From contig NZ_CP154262.1 in the NCBI RefSeq assembly GCF_039529835.1, positions 1,612,001 through 1,676,000 on the forward strand: a DNA stretch of 64,000 nucleotides. Reading direction: 5' to 3'. This document shows positions 46,024-54,168 of the stretch, in pieces; positions within the stretch are counted from its first letter, which is position 1, and every line of letters begins with the position of its first letter. Made by a program: the position numbers and the translations under genes. Below the pieces are notes generated by a model, which did not search any database, was not told the DNA's origin, and saw only the letters and a list, made by a program, of their open reading frames with translations. The DNA is from Arthrobacter sp. TMP15 (GTDB lineage: Bacteria; Actinomycetota; Actinomycetes; Actinomycetales; Micrococcaceae).

Positions 46024-46446
46024 TCACTCGCCTGTGGGCCGTTTTCGCAGTGACTTGGTGGCTGAACGCTGGGATTTGGCTGCTTGGTGCCGACGTTTAG
46101 AACCGCGTGTGGGCTTGGTTGGACGCCGTGAGGGAGCCTCCGGGGCTAGGCCGGTGGCAATAATCTGGGCGAGCTTGGCCAAGGCAGTTTCACGGTTCCG
46201 TAGCTGCGAACGTTGTTCCGATGCGGCCACCGTGATAACCCCAGAGTTGAGCCTGGGCCCCAAGTGTGTTGCCAATTGGGCCCGCTGCTCATCATCCAGG
46301 GTGGCCGAGCCCAAGACATTCCAAAACAGTTCTACCCGGCTATCCGAAGTGTTGACGTGCTGTCCGCCTGGACCCGACGAGCGTGAAAAACGCCAGCCAA
46401 GCTCCGCGGCTGGAATCGTGAGCGTGGGTAATACCTCCAGGTCCAT
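46024..46446 (-). CDS. arfB: ArfB-type (YaeJ) peptidyl-tRNA hydrolase, ribosome rescue
   Basis: 140 aa. The catalytic GGQ motif is in SRSSGPGGQHVNTSDSRVEL (Gly-Gly-Gln at 27-29), as in release factors, and the protein lacks codon-recognition domains. The basic C-terminal tail (RRPTKPTRGSKRRHQAAKS, RKRPTGE) is the part that enters the empty mRNA channel of stalled ribosomes. It therefore releases peptides from non-stop complexes independent of tmRNA. Standalone gene. Confidence 0.94.
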   Translation of the reverse strand: MDLEVLPTLTIPAAELGWRFSRSSGPGGQHVNTSDSRVELFWNVLGSATLDDEQRAQLATHLGPRLNSGVITVAASEQRSQLRNRETALAKLAQIIATGLAPEAPSRRPTKPTRGSKRRHQAAKSQRSATKSLRKRPTGE

Positions 46447-46524
46447 GTGCCAAGTCTTGCACGCGTGATGTGAAGGGCAACCATGCGCCAGTCATCCCGG
46501 AACCGGATCAACTCACAAAAGTCT

Positions 46525-47100
46525 CTATAAATGCTGTCCGGCCAAGATGCTAACTTCTTCTGGGGTTGGGCGCGCCAGGCGTGCATCAAGTGTAACTTGC
46601 AGCCTGGCTGCAGCCACCTGAACCCGATGGGGTAAGGTGCTCCTGGTTTCGCTCCGTGGCTCCGGAGCAAGAGCAATGTGTTTGTTTGAGCTCTCACCCA
46701 GTGGATTACTAACGGAGACCCAGGCAACGTCAAACAGCTCCAATTCCTCGGTACGAGCCAACGAGCTGTGCGCGAGGACCTCCAAAGTGGCTAGTCCGAG
46801 GGCTTTGGTACCCTCACTGCTAGAAAGCGCTCGGTCAAGGGCCCATTGGGCGCGACGCCACCATTCACTGCGGTCATCGGCAAGGCGCTGTTGGTCAAGT
46901 ACTTTCTTATCCGATTCCCCTTTTTGAGCCAACTGGAGTGCATCAGCTATAGCCCGCTGCCTGAGCGTAAACCCGCCAACGACTGCGGCAACAATGGCGC
47001 CTATGAGAACAGCGAGGGGGCCCAATGCGGCCAGTACCTCCCACCATCGGGCTGGGCCCGAAGCTAGGTCCACGATGGCCAGGGTTTGTGACTGGTTCAT
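46525..47100 (-). CDS. Hypothetical single-pass membrane protein
   Basis: 191 aa from ATG 47100, which lies six bases after a TACACT -10 hexamer (an ATG nine codons upstream at 47127 is also in frame). One transmembrane helix near residues 22-45 (WEVLAALGPLAVLIGAIVAA), then a coiled-coil-like cytosolic region (ALQLAQKGESDKKVLDQQRL, WWRRAQWALDRAL). This N-terminal-helix plus basic amphipathic layout is common among uncharacterised actinobacterial proteins. No domain recognised. Confidence 0.65.
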   Translation of the reverse strand: MNQSQTLAIVDLASGPARWWEVLAALGPLAVLIGAIVAAVVGGFTLRQRAIADALQLAQKGESDKKVLDQQRLADDRSEWWRRAQWALDRALSSSEGTKALGLATLEVLAHSSLARTEELELFDVAWVSVSNPLGESSNKHIALAPEPRSETRSTLPHRVQVAAARLQVTLDARLARPTPEEVSILAGQHL

Positions 47101-47106
47101 GTCGCC

Positions 47107-47112
47107 AGTGTA
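47107..47112 (-). promoter_or_regulatory. -10 element of leaderless membrane-protein gene
   Basis: On the minus strand TACACT ends six bases before ATG 47100; no ribosome-binding site for that start. Confidence 0.45.
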
Positions 47113-47269
47113 GATGAACGTACTCACCGGCTAACGCATATTGGCGATGAATGAACCTAGACTCAGAGTGAGTAACCCATAACAGCTGGGCGATAGACAC
47201 CAAGAAGTTCAAAACGGGCTCAATCGTCTCAGTGGTGTCCATGCAACAGCCAGATCAGAAGGAATCATT

Positions 47270-48457
47270 ATGAGCACTCCTGCCACCAACACAGAGCTGG
47301 GCCAACGTTCGGATGTGCTCAACCTCGACGCTTTGTTCAGTGCGCAGGAGCTTGAACTACGCGGCACAGTGCGCAGCTTTGTGGATGAGCGCATCCGCCC
47401 AAATATTGCCCGCTGGTATGACGGGGCCTTGTTCCCCGTAGAGCTTGTGAAGGAAATGGGGTCGCTGGGTTTACTGGGAATGACGCTAAAAGGGTATGGC
47501 TGCCCGGGGCGCTCCGCCGTTGAATACGGGTTGGCCGCCATGGAACTTGAGGCCGGCGATTCGGGTCTGCGGACATTTGTCAGCGTACAAGGCTCGTTGG
47601 CCATGACTGCCATCCATCATTGGGGCTCCGAAGAGCAAAAAAACCAGTATCTTCCGGGTATGGCGACGGGCGAGATCATTGGTTGTTTCGCATTGACCGA
47701 ACCCACCGCGGGCTCTGATCCCTCCGCCATGGCAACCTTTGCGCGCCGCGACGGTGACGGCTGGGTCCTCAACGGGGCTAAACGGTGGATTGGGCTTGCC
47801 TCGATTGCCCATATCGCTGTGGTGTGGGCCATGACGGATGACGGGGTCCGCGGATTTTTGTTGCCGACCGGCACGCCAGGATTTACCGCTACCCCCATCG
47901 AAGAAAAGCTGTCCATGCGGGCTTCGATCCAATGCGATCTCACCTTCGAGGACGTCCACTTACCCAATGACGCGCTGCTTCCCGGGGCCAGGGGATTGCG
48001 CGGCCCCTTTTCCTGCTTGAACGAGGCCCGCTACGGGATCATCTGGGGCGCCATGGGTGCTGCTCGTGACAGCTATGAGGCGGCCTTGGCTTACTCGCTG
48101 GAAAGGTTGCAGTTCGACAAGCCGCTGGCTGCCTATCAAATTACGCAGCAAAAACTCGTGAATATGTGTCTTGAGATTCAGAAAGGCACTTTGCTGGCTA
48201 TCCACACCGGGCGCATGAAAGAAGCCGGCACCCTAGAGCCGGTTCAGATTTCTGTGGGCAAACTAAACAACTGTAGGGAAGCCATTCAAATATGTCGTGA
48301 CGCCCGGGCAATCCTAGGCGGCAACGGCATCACTTTAGAATATTCGCCACTGAGGCATGCCAATAACCTTGAATCTGTCCGAACCTATGAAGGAACCGAT
48401 GAGGTTCACACCTTGATTTTGGGTAGCCACATCACCGGAATTCCGGCCTTCCGCTAA
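47270..48457 (+). CDS. Acyl-CoA dehydrogenase, glutaryl-CoA dehydrogenase-like
   Basis: 395 aa. CFALTEPTAGSDPSAMATFA, GAKRWIGLASIAHIAVVWA and RYGIIWGAMGAARDSYEAAL are typical of the glutaryl-CoA branch; the catalytic Glu374 lies in VRTYEGTDEVHTLILG. Arg in LNEARYGI matches glutaryl-CoA dehydrogenases that decarboxylate their product, but a branched-chain acyl-CoA substrate cannot be excluded. The start ATG 47270 has AAGGA upstream. Nine bases before an SDR gene, so probably a two-gene unit. Confidence 0.88.
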   Translation: MSTPATNTELGQRSDVLNLDALFSAQELELRGTVRSFVDERIRPNIARWYDGALFPVELVKEMGSLGLLGMTLKGYGCPGRSAVEYGLAAMELEAGDSGLRTFVSVQGSLAMTAIHHWGSEEQKNQYLPGMATGEIIGCFALTEPTAGSDPSAMATFARRDGDGWVLNGAKRWIGLASIAHIAVVWAMTDDGVRGFLLPTGTPGFTATPIEEKLSMRASIQCDLTFEDVHLPNDALLPGARGLRGPFSCLNEARYGIIWGAMGAARDSYEAALAYSLERLQFDKPLAAYQITQQKLVNMCLEIQKGTLLAIHTGRMKEAGTLEPVQISVGKLNNCREAIQICRDARAILGGNGITLEYSPLRHANNLESVRTYEGTDEVHTLILGSHITGIPAFR

Positions 48458-48466
48458 GGACAACCC

Positions 48467-49297
48467 ATGGATCAGAAAACCATCATCATTACCGGTGCCA
48501 GTAGTGGAATTGGTGAAGCTGCTGCCCGCACGCTGGCTCAGACGGGGGACAGAATTGTCATTATTGGACGCTCACCCAAGCGGACACAAGCTGTTGCGGA
48601 GGACATTGGTGCCGAACATTTTGTCGCCGATTTCTCCAGTCTCGATCAGGTGCGCGAGTTAGCTATTACACTCAAAAAGAGCTACCCCAGGATTGACTTG
48701 TTGGCCAATAATGCCGGAAGTATTATGGGCAGACGCGAGCTGACCCAGGATGGCTACGAGAGCACGTTTCAAGTCAATCATCTGGCCCCGTACCTGCTGA
48801 CAAGAACGCTTGAGAACGTGCTGCTGGCCAGCAAAGCCAAAGTCATTAGTACTTCCAGTGTTGCCCACAGACTGTTTGGTCAATTGGATTTGAACGACCT
48901 TTCATCGACGAAAAAGTACTCCTCCAACCTGGCCTATGGGAACGCCAAACTAGCCAACATCCTTTTTACGAAGGAACTTCACCGCCGCTTCACCGCTGAA
49001 GGCCTGAACGCAGCCGCTTTTCATCCAGGCGGGGTGGCCACCAATTTTTCTGCCGGTTCTAAAAGCTATTTGCGTTTCCTCTACGGCAGCGGGTTGCGAA
49101 CATACATGCTCACCCCCGCACAAGGAGCACACACTCTTGTGTGGCTCGCTTTGGGTGAGCCAGGCATTGACTGGTTTTCCGGCGGTTACTACGCCAGAAG
49201 CAGGCCTGCTCGCATCAGCCGGCAAGCCAACGATCCTGACGTGGCCCAGCAGCTCTGGCAACGCAGTGAGGAGATGGTAGAGCCGTGGTTGCCGTGA
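48467..49297 (+). CDS. SDR-family oxidoreductase (retinol-dehydrogenase-like)
   Basis: 276 aa classical/extended SDR. TIIITGASSGIGEAAARTLA binds cofactor, IGRSPKRTQ (Arg suggests NADP), LLANNAGSIMGRRELTQDGY, ISTSSVAHRLFG and LAYGNAKLANILFTKEL give the Ser-Tyr-Lys active site. The layout matches WW-domain oxidoreductase/retinol dehydrogenase relatives acting on lipophilic aldehydes or ketones. Co-transcribed with the acyl-CoA dehydrogenase upstream. Confidence 0.88.
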   Translation: MDQKTIIITGASSGIGEAAARTLAQTGDRIVIIGRSPKRTQAVAEDIGAEHFVADFSSLDQVRELAITLKKSYPRIDLLANNAGSIMGRRELTQDGYESTFQVNHLAPYLLTRTLENVLLASKAKVISTSSVAHRLFGQLDLNDLSSTKKYSSNLAYGNAKLANILFTKELHRRFTAEGLNAAAFHPGGVATNFSAGSKSYLRFLYGSGLRTYMLTPAQGAHTLVWLALGEPGIDWFSGGYYARSRPARISRQANDPDVAQQLWQRSEEMVEPWLP

Positions 49298-49665
49298 CGT
49301 CACGATGGGTGCTTAGCGGAGGTCATGGCGGAACTGAATCCGGAAGGATCTGGCGGGCCCACCGAGCGTGACCGGGTCATATCCTTGGCAGCGCGGGTGG
49401 TTGGCTGTCAATGCAGGCTGACTGAGGACGATCAACCCGGTAGCTGCGTTTCTGAACCCGGCTGTGCACTTAGAGGCAAGCCTGTGCACTTGGAGGCAAG
49501 CCTGTGCACTCAGAGGCGCCGCCGGCTGAGACCACCCCTGATGGACCTGTGTAGCCTCTAGAGACATCACGCTACTAGGTGCATGATGGAGATAGCTGAA
49601 TTCAGCAAAGAAGCCAAGCGTAGGCCGCCATCACCCCTGGCCTCGGACTAAGGAGCTGACACGTC
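49298..49665. other. Gene-free stretch with tandem repeat
   Basis: 368 bases with no credible gene. It contains the 20-bp tandem repeat at 49462-49519 and, at its right end, the TAAGGAG ribosome-binding site of the small membrane-peptide gene. No RNA family recognised. Confidence 0.6.
49462..49519. repeat. 20-bp tandem repeat, about 2.9 copies
   Basis: CTGTGCACTTAGAGGCAAGC (49462-49481), a one-base variant (49482-49501) and a diverged third copy to 49519. Each unit contains the palindrome GTGCAC. Confidence 0.85.
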
Positions 49666-49770
49666 ATGAGCATGATGGGACTTGTTATTGTCATAGCAGT
49701 TATTGTAATTCTCACAGTGATCATGGGTTTGATCGCTACCCACGGCACCTATGAAAAACCAAACCGCTAA
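49666..49770 (+). CDS. 34-residue single-pass membrane peptide
   Basis: ATG 49666 to TAA 49770. The peptide starts MSMMGLVIVIAVIVILTVIM and ends in a polar tail HGTYEKPNR, one transmembrane helix with C-terminal charge. TAAGGAG stands ten bases before the start. It is too short for usual gene calls. It lies alone between the SDR and the ABM-domain gene on the same strand. Small single-helix proteins of this size often regulate transporters or respiratory enzymes; no partner is evident. Confidence 0.65.
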   Translation: MSMMGLVIVIAVIVILTVIMGLIATHGTYEKPNR

Positions 49771-49830
49771 GTAGACTCACGCGCCATAGGGGGCTGGCTG
49801 CTGCTCGCTGTAGCTACTGCTAAAAGCACG

Positions 49831-49836
49831 TAGACT
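49831..49836 (+). promoter_or_regulatory. -10 element of leaderless ABM-domain gene
   Basis: TAGACT ends six bases before GTG 49843; no ribosome-binding site in the gap. Confidence 0.45.
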
Positions 49837-49842
49837 TCTTCA

Positions 49843-50421
49843 GTGTCAAAATTGCATCCCGTTACAGTATCCATCGCCCGCAGTGTCCAGCCCGGCTACC
49901 ACCGCCAATTCGCCGCATGGGCTCATGCTGGCCAAGAACTAGCCAGAGAATGGCCAGGTTACCTGGGTTCAGGATGGGTACGGACCAGCCCTGAGTCCGA
50001 TGAATGGCATGTCATGTACCGTTTCTCCAACATTGACACACTCAAGGAGTGGGACCACTCCCACGAGCGTAAATGGTGGATTGACAGTTGCGGTGACCTG
50101 ATGAAAATGACCCGTGTGGAGCACCGCACAGGCATTGAGGGCTGGTTTGACCAGCCCGGGGACGTCTCGGTCACGGTACCGGAGACAGTGGTGCCCCCGC
50201 GCTGGAAGCAGGCAGTAGGGATCTTCCTGCCGTTCTTCCCATTAAGTCTGCTGGCTAATATTTTTTTGCGCCCCCTCACCGAAGATTGGCCCCTAGTGCT
50301 CGCTGTGCTGCTGAATGTTTGTGTTTTGACCCCTGTCATGACCTACTTTTTCCTGCCGCTAAGCACAAGATTGCTCCGTCCGTGGCTGCAGGCACCACGG
50401 AAAGGCCACAAAGCCAGCTAG
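49843..50421 (+). CDS. ABM-domain protein with C-terminal membrane helices
   Basis: 192 aa. The N-terminal ~100 residues form an antibiotic-biosynthesis-monooxygenase-type ferredoxin-like barrel (VTVSIARSVQPGYHRQFAAW, ELAREWPGYLGSGWVRTS, WHVMYRFSNIDTLKEWDHS). Residues ~120-185 add two hydrophobic helices (GIFLPFFPLSLLANIFL, LVLAVLLNVCVLTPVMTYFF). This ABM-plus-membrane architecture is widespread and uncharacterised. GTG start, leaderless. Its 3' end overlaps the convergent exporter gene by four bases. Confidence 0.85.
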   Translation: MSKLHPVTVSIARSVQPGYHRQFAAWAHAGQELAREWPGYLGSGWVRTSPESDEWHVMYRFSNIDTLKEWDHSHERKWWIDSCGDLMKMTRVEHRTGIEGWFDQPGDVSVTVPETVVPPRWKQAVGIFLPFFPLSLLANIFLRPLTEDWPLVLAVLLNVCVLTPVMTYFFLPLSTRLLRPWLQAPRKGHKAS

Positions 50422-51887
50422 CTGGCTACAGCAGCTACCTCCGCGGCGGCATCGTTATCCTCGGGAAAGTCAACCTTGCGCATAAAAGCGGCAATGACAA
50501 CGATGCCCACAGAAACACAGGCGGCAACTGTGAACGCATTGCTTAAACCACTAACTTGGGCGGCGATCTCATCCTTACCGGCTGCGCCGGCAGCCACTGT
50601 ACCGGCCGCCATGACACCTACAAGCAGTGCCGTGCCGGCCGCCGCGCCTAGCTGCTGGAGAGTCGATAGCACAGCCGATCCGTGTGAGTGCAGGGAATGT
50701 GGCAGGGGGTTCAGCCCGGCCGTAAAGGCAGGGGTAAAGATGAATGCCAGCGCAAGGGACATGAGCAAGTGCAGGCCAATAATCATCAGCAGAGGCGTGT
50801 TTTCATCCAGCCTTGTGTAGCTGAATAAAGCAAGCGACAATAGAGCTCCGCCGGGCATCAGCAGGGGGCGTGCACCAACCCTGTCAAACAGCTTTCCAAC
50901 CCAGGGTGCCAGCAGCCCCATGAGCAGCCCACCAGGCAGGAGCATCAGCCCAGTGGTGAGAACATCGAGCCCTCGGACGTTTTGAAGGTACATGGGCAAG
51001 AGAATAATGACACCGAAAAGCGCCACCATTGCCAGGACCATCAGTGCAAGCGCAAGTGTGAATTGTGGGATCAAGAATGGACGCAGATCCAACAGTGCGC
51101 TGTCCTTGCGCTGCAATCGTAATTGCAGGAGAACAAACGCTGCCATGAACAGCAATGAAATCACAAGAGAGAGCAAAGCGATCTGTTGCGTCGTATTGTC
51201 CTGGGAGCCAATGCCGCTGAGGCCATACACAAGACCGCCGAAGGCTGGGATGGATATCAGTACCGACGGAATAGAGAGTTTGCTACTTGCCCGTTGATTC
51301 TCAGTGGTGAGCAGGCGCGCTCCCACGATCAATGCGATCACGGCCACCGGAAGTACCAAAAGGAACATGAACCGCCATGAGAGTGAGTTCAAAATGATGC
51401 CGGAGAGAGTGGGGCCGATGGCGGGTGCAACCGAGATCACGATGGAAACATTACCCATAATCGCACCGCGGCGGTGTGATGGAACTAGGTCCAAGATAGT
51501 GGTCATGAGCAACGGCAACATGATCGCTGTTCCGGATGCCTGGACCACCCGCGCCAGGAGGAGGACCTCGAAGCCCGGTGCCAGTCCCGCCAGCAGGGTA
51601 CCCGTGGAAAACAGACCCATCGCCAGGATGAATACGGTACGTATGGAGAGCCGGCTCAGCAGATATCCCGTGGCCGGGATGACAACTGACATGGTAAGCA
51701 AAAAGGCCGTGGCCAGCCACTGGATGGTTGAGGATGAGACGTCGAACTGATGCATCAAACGGGGCAGCGCCACGTTCATGATGGTTTCGTTCAAGATCAC
51801 CACAAACGTTGAAACCAACAATACTGCGATGGTGGTGCGGTCTTTAGAGGAGAGCCGTTCAGGCGTTTTCTGGGTGGCGATAGTCAT
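50418..51887 (-). CDS. MFS drug:H+ antiporter-2 family (EmrB/QacA-type) exporter
   Basis: 489 aa from ATG 51887 (AGGA upstream); an extension to 51995 is not supported by a better site. About 14 hydrophobic segments. LNETIMNVALPRLM in helix 1 and the WLATAFLLTMSVVIPATGYL / LSRLSIRTVFILA loop are the DHA2 landmarks; motif C-like GPTLSGIILNSLSWRFMFLL in helix 5. Predicted proton-driven drug or metabolite exporter. A 500-base leader region lies upstream. No regulator gene is adjacent. Confidence 0.92.
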   Translation of the reverse strand: MTIATQKTPERLSSKDRTTIAVLLVSTFVVILNETIMNVALPRLMHQFDVSSSTIQWLATAFLLTMSVVIPATGYLLSRLSIRTVFILAMGLFSTGTLLAGLAPGFEVLLLARVVQASGTAIMLPLLMTTILDLVPSHRRGAIMGNVSIVISVAPAIGPTLSGIILNSLSWRFMFLLVLPVAVIALIVGARLLTTENQRASSKLSIPSVLISIPAFGGLVYGLSGIGSQDNTTQQIALLSLVISLLFMAAFVLLQLRLQRKDSALLDLRPFLIPQFTLALALMVLAMVALFGVIILLPMYLQNVRGLDVLTTGLMLLPGGLLMGLLAPWVGKLFDRVGARPLLMPGGALLSLALFSYTRLDENTPLLMIIGLHLLMSLALAFIFTPAFTAGLNPLPHSLHSHGSAVLSTLQQLGAAAGTALLVGVMAAGTVAAGAAGKDEIAAQVSGLSNAFTVAACVSVGIVVIAAFMRKVDFPEDNDAAAEVAAVAS

Positions 51888-52387
51888 GTGAGGTCCTGAA
51901 TGCTGATGGATGAAATGGCGCGTTGGTGGGGTGGGCGTTAGGGGAGTCTTTTGTCTCACGTTTGCAAGCGCAGCTACTCTCGGATCTATTCCCATTTCTC
52001 ATGCGGCTCGTTTGATGGACGACGGCGTGGGCTAGCCATTCCTGTACCGATCCCGAGCTAGATAACAGCGGAGTGTCCTTGATTCTCATGGTGCGTTTTC
52101 TCCCCGGGGCGAGGGTCGGGGGTAAATCCCGGAGCTGGTGCTGGCGGGTATTCACGGAGGCGGTGCCAGGAGATTTCTTTTCCTCGGCAGGCCTATGGGC
52201 CACAGGTCACACGCAGCAAAGGTAGTCGCCTGCCCATCTGGAGCCATGGAGCTCGATGCGCATGCAGGGAAAGAGACTTTTTTGCGGGGCTAGTGCCAAG
52301 GCACAAAAGTAATAGTACGGTGTCCAAGCGGCATTTTACGGGTAGTAGTAATTAGCAATTTCGGTAAGCCTAAACTATGGTCATTGC
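51888..52387. other. 500-bp divergent intergenic region
   Basis: Lies between the MFS exporter and the manganese-type ABC operon. Its right end holds the Mn-operon promoter/operator (52352-52381). The centre (52090-52270) is GC-rich with several short dyads and could fold in RNA, but I do not recognise a riboswitch class on either strand. Only short open frames without family match. Confidence 0.55.
52352..52381 (+). promoter_or_regulatory. Mn-operon promoter with DtxR/MntR-like operator between -35 and -10
   Basis: TTAGCA (52352-52357), 18 bases, TATGGT (52376-52381), then six bases to ATG 52388. The spacer is filled by TTTCGGTAAGCCTAAA (52359-52374), an imperfect dyad of the form TTT-GG----CC-AAA resembling DtxR/IdeR/MntR boxes. 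A metal-loaded repressor here would block transcription when Mn (or Fe) is plentiful. Confidence 0.6.
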
Positions 52388-53383
52388 ATGTCATTTTCTC
52401 TTGCCCGGTCCACGGCCCACCCCCGGTCCCAGAAGACCCGCCGCCGCGCCATGATTGCAGGCCTAGCTGCGCTGGCGCTTGCACTGACCTCCTGCACCGC
52501 GGGAGATGCCGCACTTGACGCCGAAGTTAGCGATGGACCTCCGGTAGTTCTGACAACGTTCACTGTGCTGGCTGATATTGCCCAGAACATTGCGGGGGAT
52601 AAGTTACAGGTGGAATCGATCACCAAAGTTGGAGCCGAGATTCATGGTTATGAACCAACTCCGGGGGATATCCGCAAGGCCGGCAAGGCTGATTTGATCC
52701 TTGACAACGGTATGGGACTTGAAGCGTGGTTTGAACAGTTTGTGCAAGATGTTAAGGCCCCTCACGCCGTTGTAACGGAGGGTGTGGAAGCCATCAGCAT
52801 CGCTGAGGATGTCTATAAGGACATGCCGAATCCACATGCTTGGATGTCACCTAAGAATGTTCAGATCTATGTCAAGAACATGGTGACTGCGTTTCAAAAA
52901 CTTGATCCGGATAACTCCGCATTTTATGAAAGCAACGCTGCCTCCTACAACGCAACGCTACAGGAGGTCCAGGATGACCTGGTTGAGAAACTCTCTGTCC
53001 TCCCAGTTAGCCAGCGCGCCCTCGTGAGCTGCGAGGGCGCGTTTTCCTATCTGGCCCGCGACGCCGGTCTGACTGAGAAGTACATTTGGGCAGTCAACGC
53101 AGAACAGCAGGCCACACCCCAACAGATAACCGGCGCCATCGAATTTGTCCGGACCAACAAGGTACCGGCAGTCTTTTGCGAGTCCACCGTCTCGGCAGCA
53201 CCCATGGACCGGGTTGTTGAGGCTACGGATGCTGTCTTTGGCGGAACCTTGTATGTCGATTCGCTTTCCGAACCCGATGGACCCGTCCCCACTTATTTGG
53301 ATCTCATTCGTTATGACGCCAAGGTGATTGTCGATGCACTGACGGGCGGCACCGATAGTGCGCAGCAGGGAGAAAAATCATGA
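52388..53383 (+). CDS. Manganese/zinc ABC transporter solute-binding lipoprotein (cluster 9)
   Basis: 331 aa. Signal peptide with RRR and a lipobox at Cys36 (LALTSC). Metal ligands by family position: His86 (EIHGYEP), His150 (NPHAWMSP), Glu216 (CEGAFSYL) and Asp291 (LYVDSLSE); the Glu at the third site is the Mn-type (PsaA/MntC) pattern, where zinc proteins have His. It captures Mn2+ outside the membrane. ATG start apparently leaderless. The stop overlaps the ATPase start (ATGA). Confidence 0.92.
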   Translation: MSFSLARSTAHPRSQKTRRRAMIAGLAALALALTSCTAGDAALDAEVSDGPPVVLTTFTVLADIAQNIAGDKLQVESITKVGAEIHGYEPTPGDIRKAGKADLILDNGMGLEAWFEQFVQDVKAPHAVVTEGVEAISIAEDVYKDMPNPHAWMSPKNVQIYVKNMVTAFQKLDPDNSAFYESNAASYNATLQEVQDDLVEKLSVLPVSQRALVSCEGAFSYLARDAGLTEKYIWAVNAEQQATPQQITGAIEFVRTNKVPAVFCESTVSAAPMDRVVEATDAVFGGTLYVDSLSEPDGPVPTYLDLIRYDAKVIVDALTGGTDSAQQGEKS

Positions 53384-54168
53384 ATGCCGCTATTGATGTC
53401 AATGCCGTAACAGTCCATTACGGGGAAGTCCTTGCCCTCGACGGGGCCACCCTAAAGCTGGAAAAGGGAAGAATTTGTGGGCTCGTGGGTATGAACGGTT
53501 CGGGGAAGTCAACCCTGTTTAAAGCCATTATGGGTTTGGTGAAACCGGACGCGGGAACGCTCACGATTAATGGCGACACCCCTGCTAAAGCCAGGCGGTC
53601 CGGCGTCGTTAGTTATGTCCCGCAAAGTGAAGACGTGGACTGGCAATTTCCGCTCTCGGTACAAGATGTGGTGATGATGGGCCGCTACGGACATATGGGA
53701 CTGACCCGTCGTCCGCGCAAGGCCGACAGGCTGGTGGTGGCGGAAGCTTTGGAACGCGTGGAACTGGGGGAGTACGCGCAGCGTCAGATTGGTCAGCTTT
53801 CAGGTGGCCAGAAAAAGCGTACTTTTGTTGCTCGTGGAATCGCGCAGGGCGCCACAACGTTGCTGCTGGATGAGCCTTTTGCTGGTGTAGACAAGCGCTC
53901 TGAGGCCACTATCGCCGCCCTGTTGCGTGGTCTTGCCCAGGAAGGTGCCACCATTTTAGTTTCCACCCATGACTTGCATGCGCTCCCGGATCTGGCAGAC
54001 GAGGCGGTGCTGTTGATGCGTCGGGTACTGATGCACGGCACTCCTGGGGAAGTATTGGCGCCTGAGAACCTTGCTTTGGCTTTTGGTTTGGACAGCACAC
54101 ATGCAGCTGCCGCAAATATGGCGGCTGCCGGCATGAGCGGGGCACACCGCAGCGGGGTTTCGGCATGA
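53380..54168 (+). CDS. Manganese-type ABC transporter ATP-binding protein
   Basis: 262 aa. Walker A GLVGMNGSGKSTL (~33-45), SYVPQSEDVDWQFPLSVQDV (Q-loop region characteristic of metal ABC ATPases), signature LSGGQKKRTFVARGIA, Walker B TLLLDEPFAGVDKRSE and switch His in VSTHDLHALP. Energises the permease that follows. Start and stop both overlap neighbours by four bases, so the three subunits are translationally coupled. Confidence 0.93.
   Translation: MNAAIDVNAVTVHYGEVLALDGATLKLEKGRICGLVGMNGSGKSTLFKAIMGLVKPDAGTLTINGDTPAKARRSGVVSYVPQSEDVDWQFPLSVQDVVMMGRYGHMGLTRRPRKADRLVVAEALERVELGEYAQRQIGQLSGGQKKRTFVARGIAQGATTLLLDEPFAGVDKRSEATIAALLRGLAQEGATILVSTHDLHALPDLADEAVLLMRRVLMHGTPGEVLAPENLALAFGLDSTHAAAANMAAAGMSGAHRSGVSA

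Noticed and set aside
51996-52300. Possible riboswitch upstream of the exporter
   Set aside because: I could not match conserved cores of the TPP, SAM, cobalamin, guanidine, Mn or fluoride classes on either strand.
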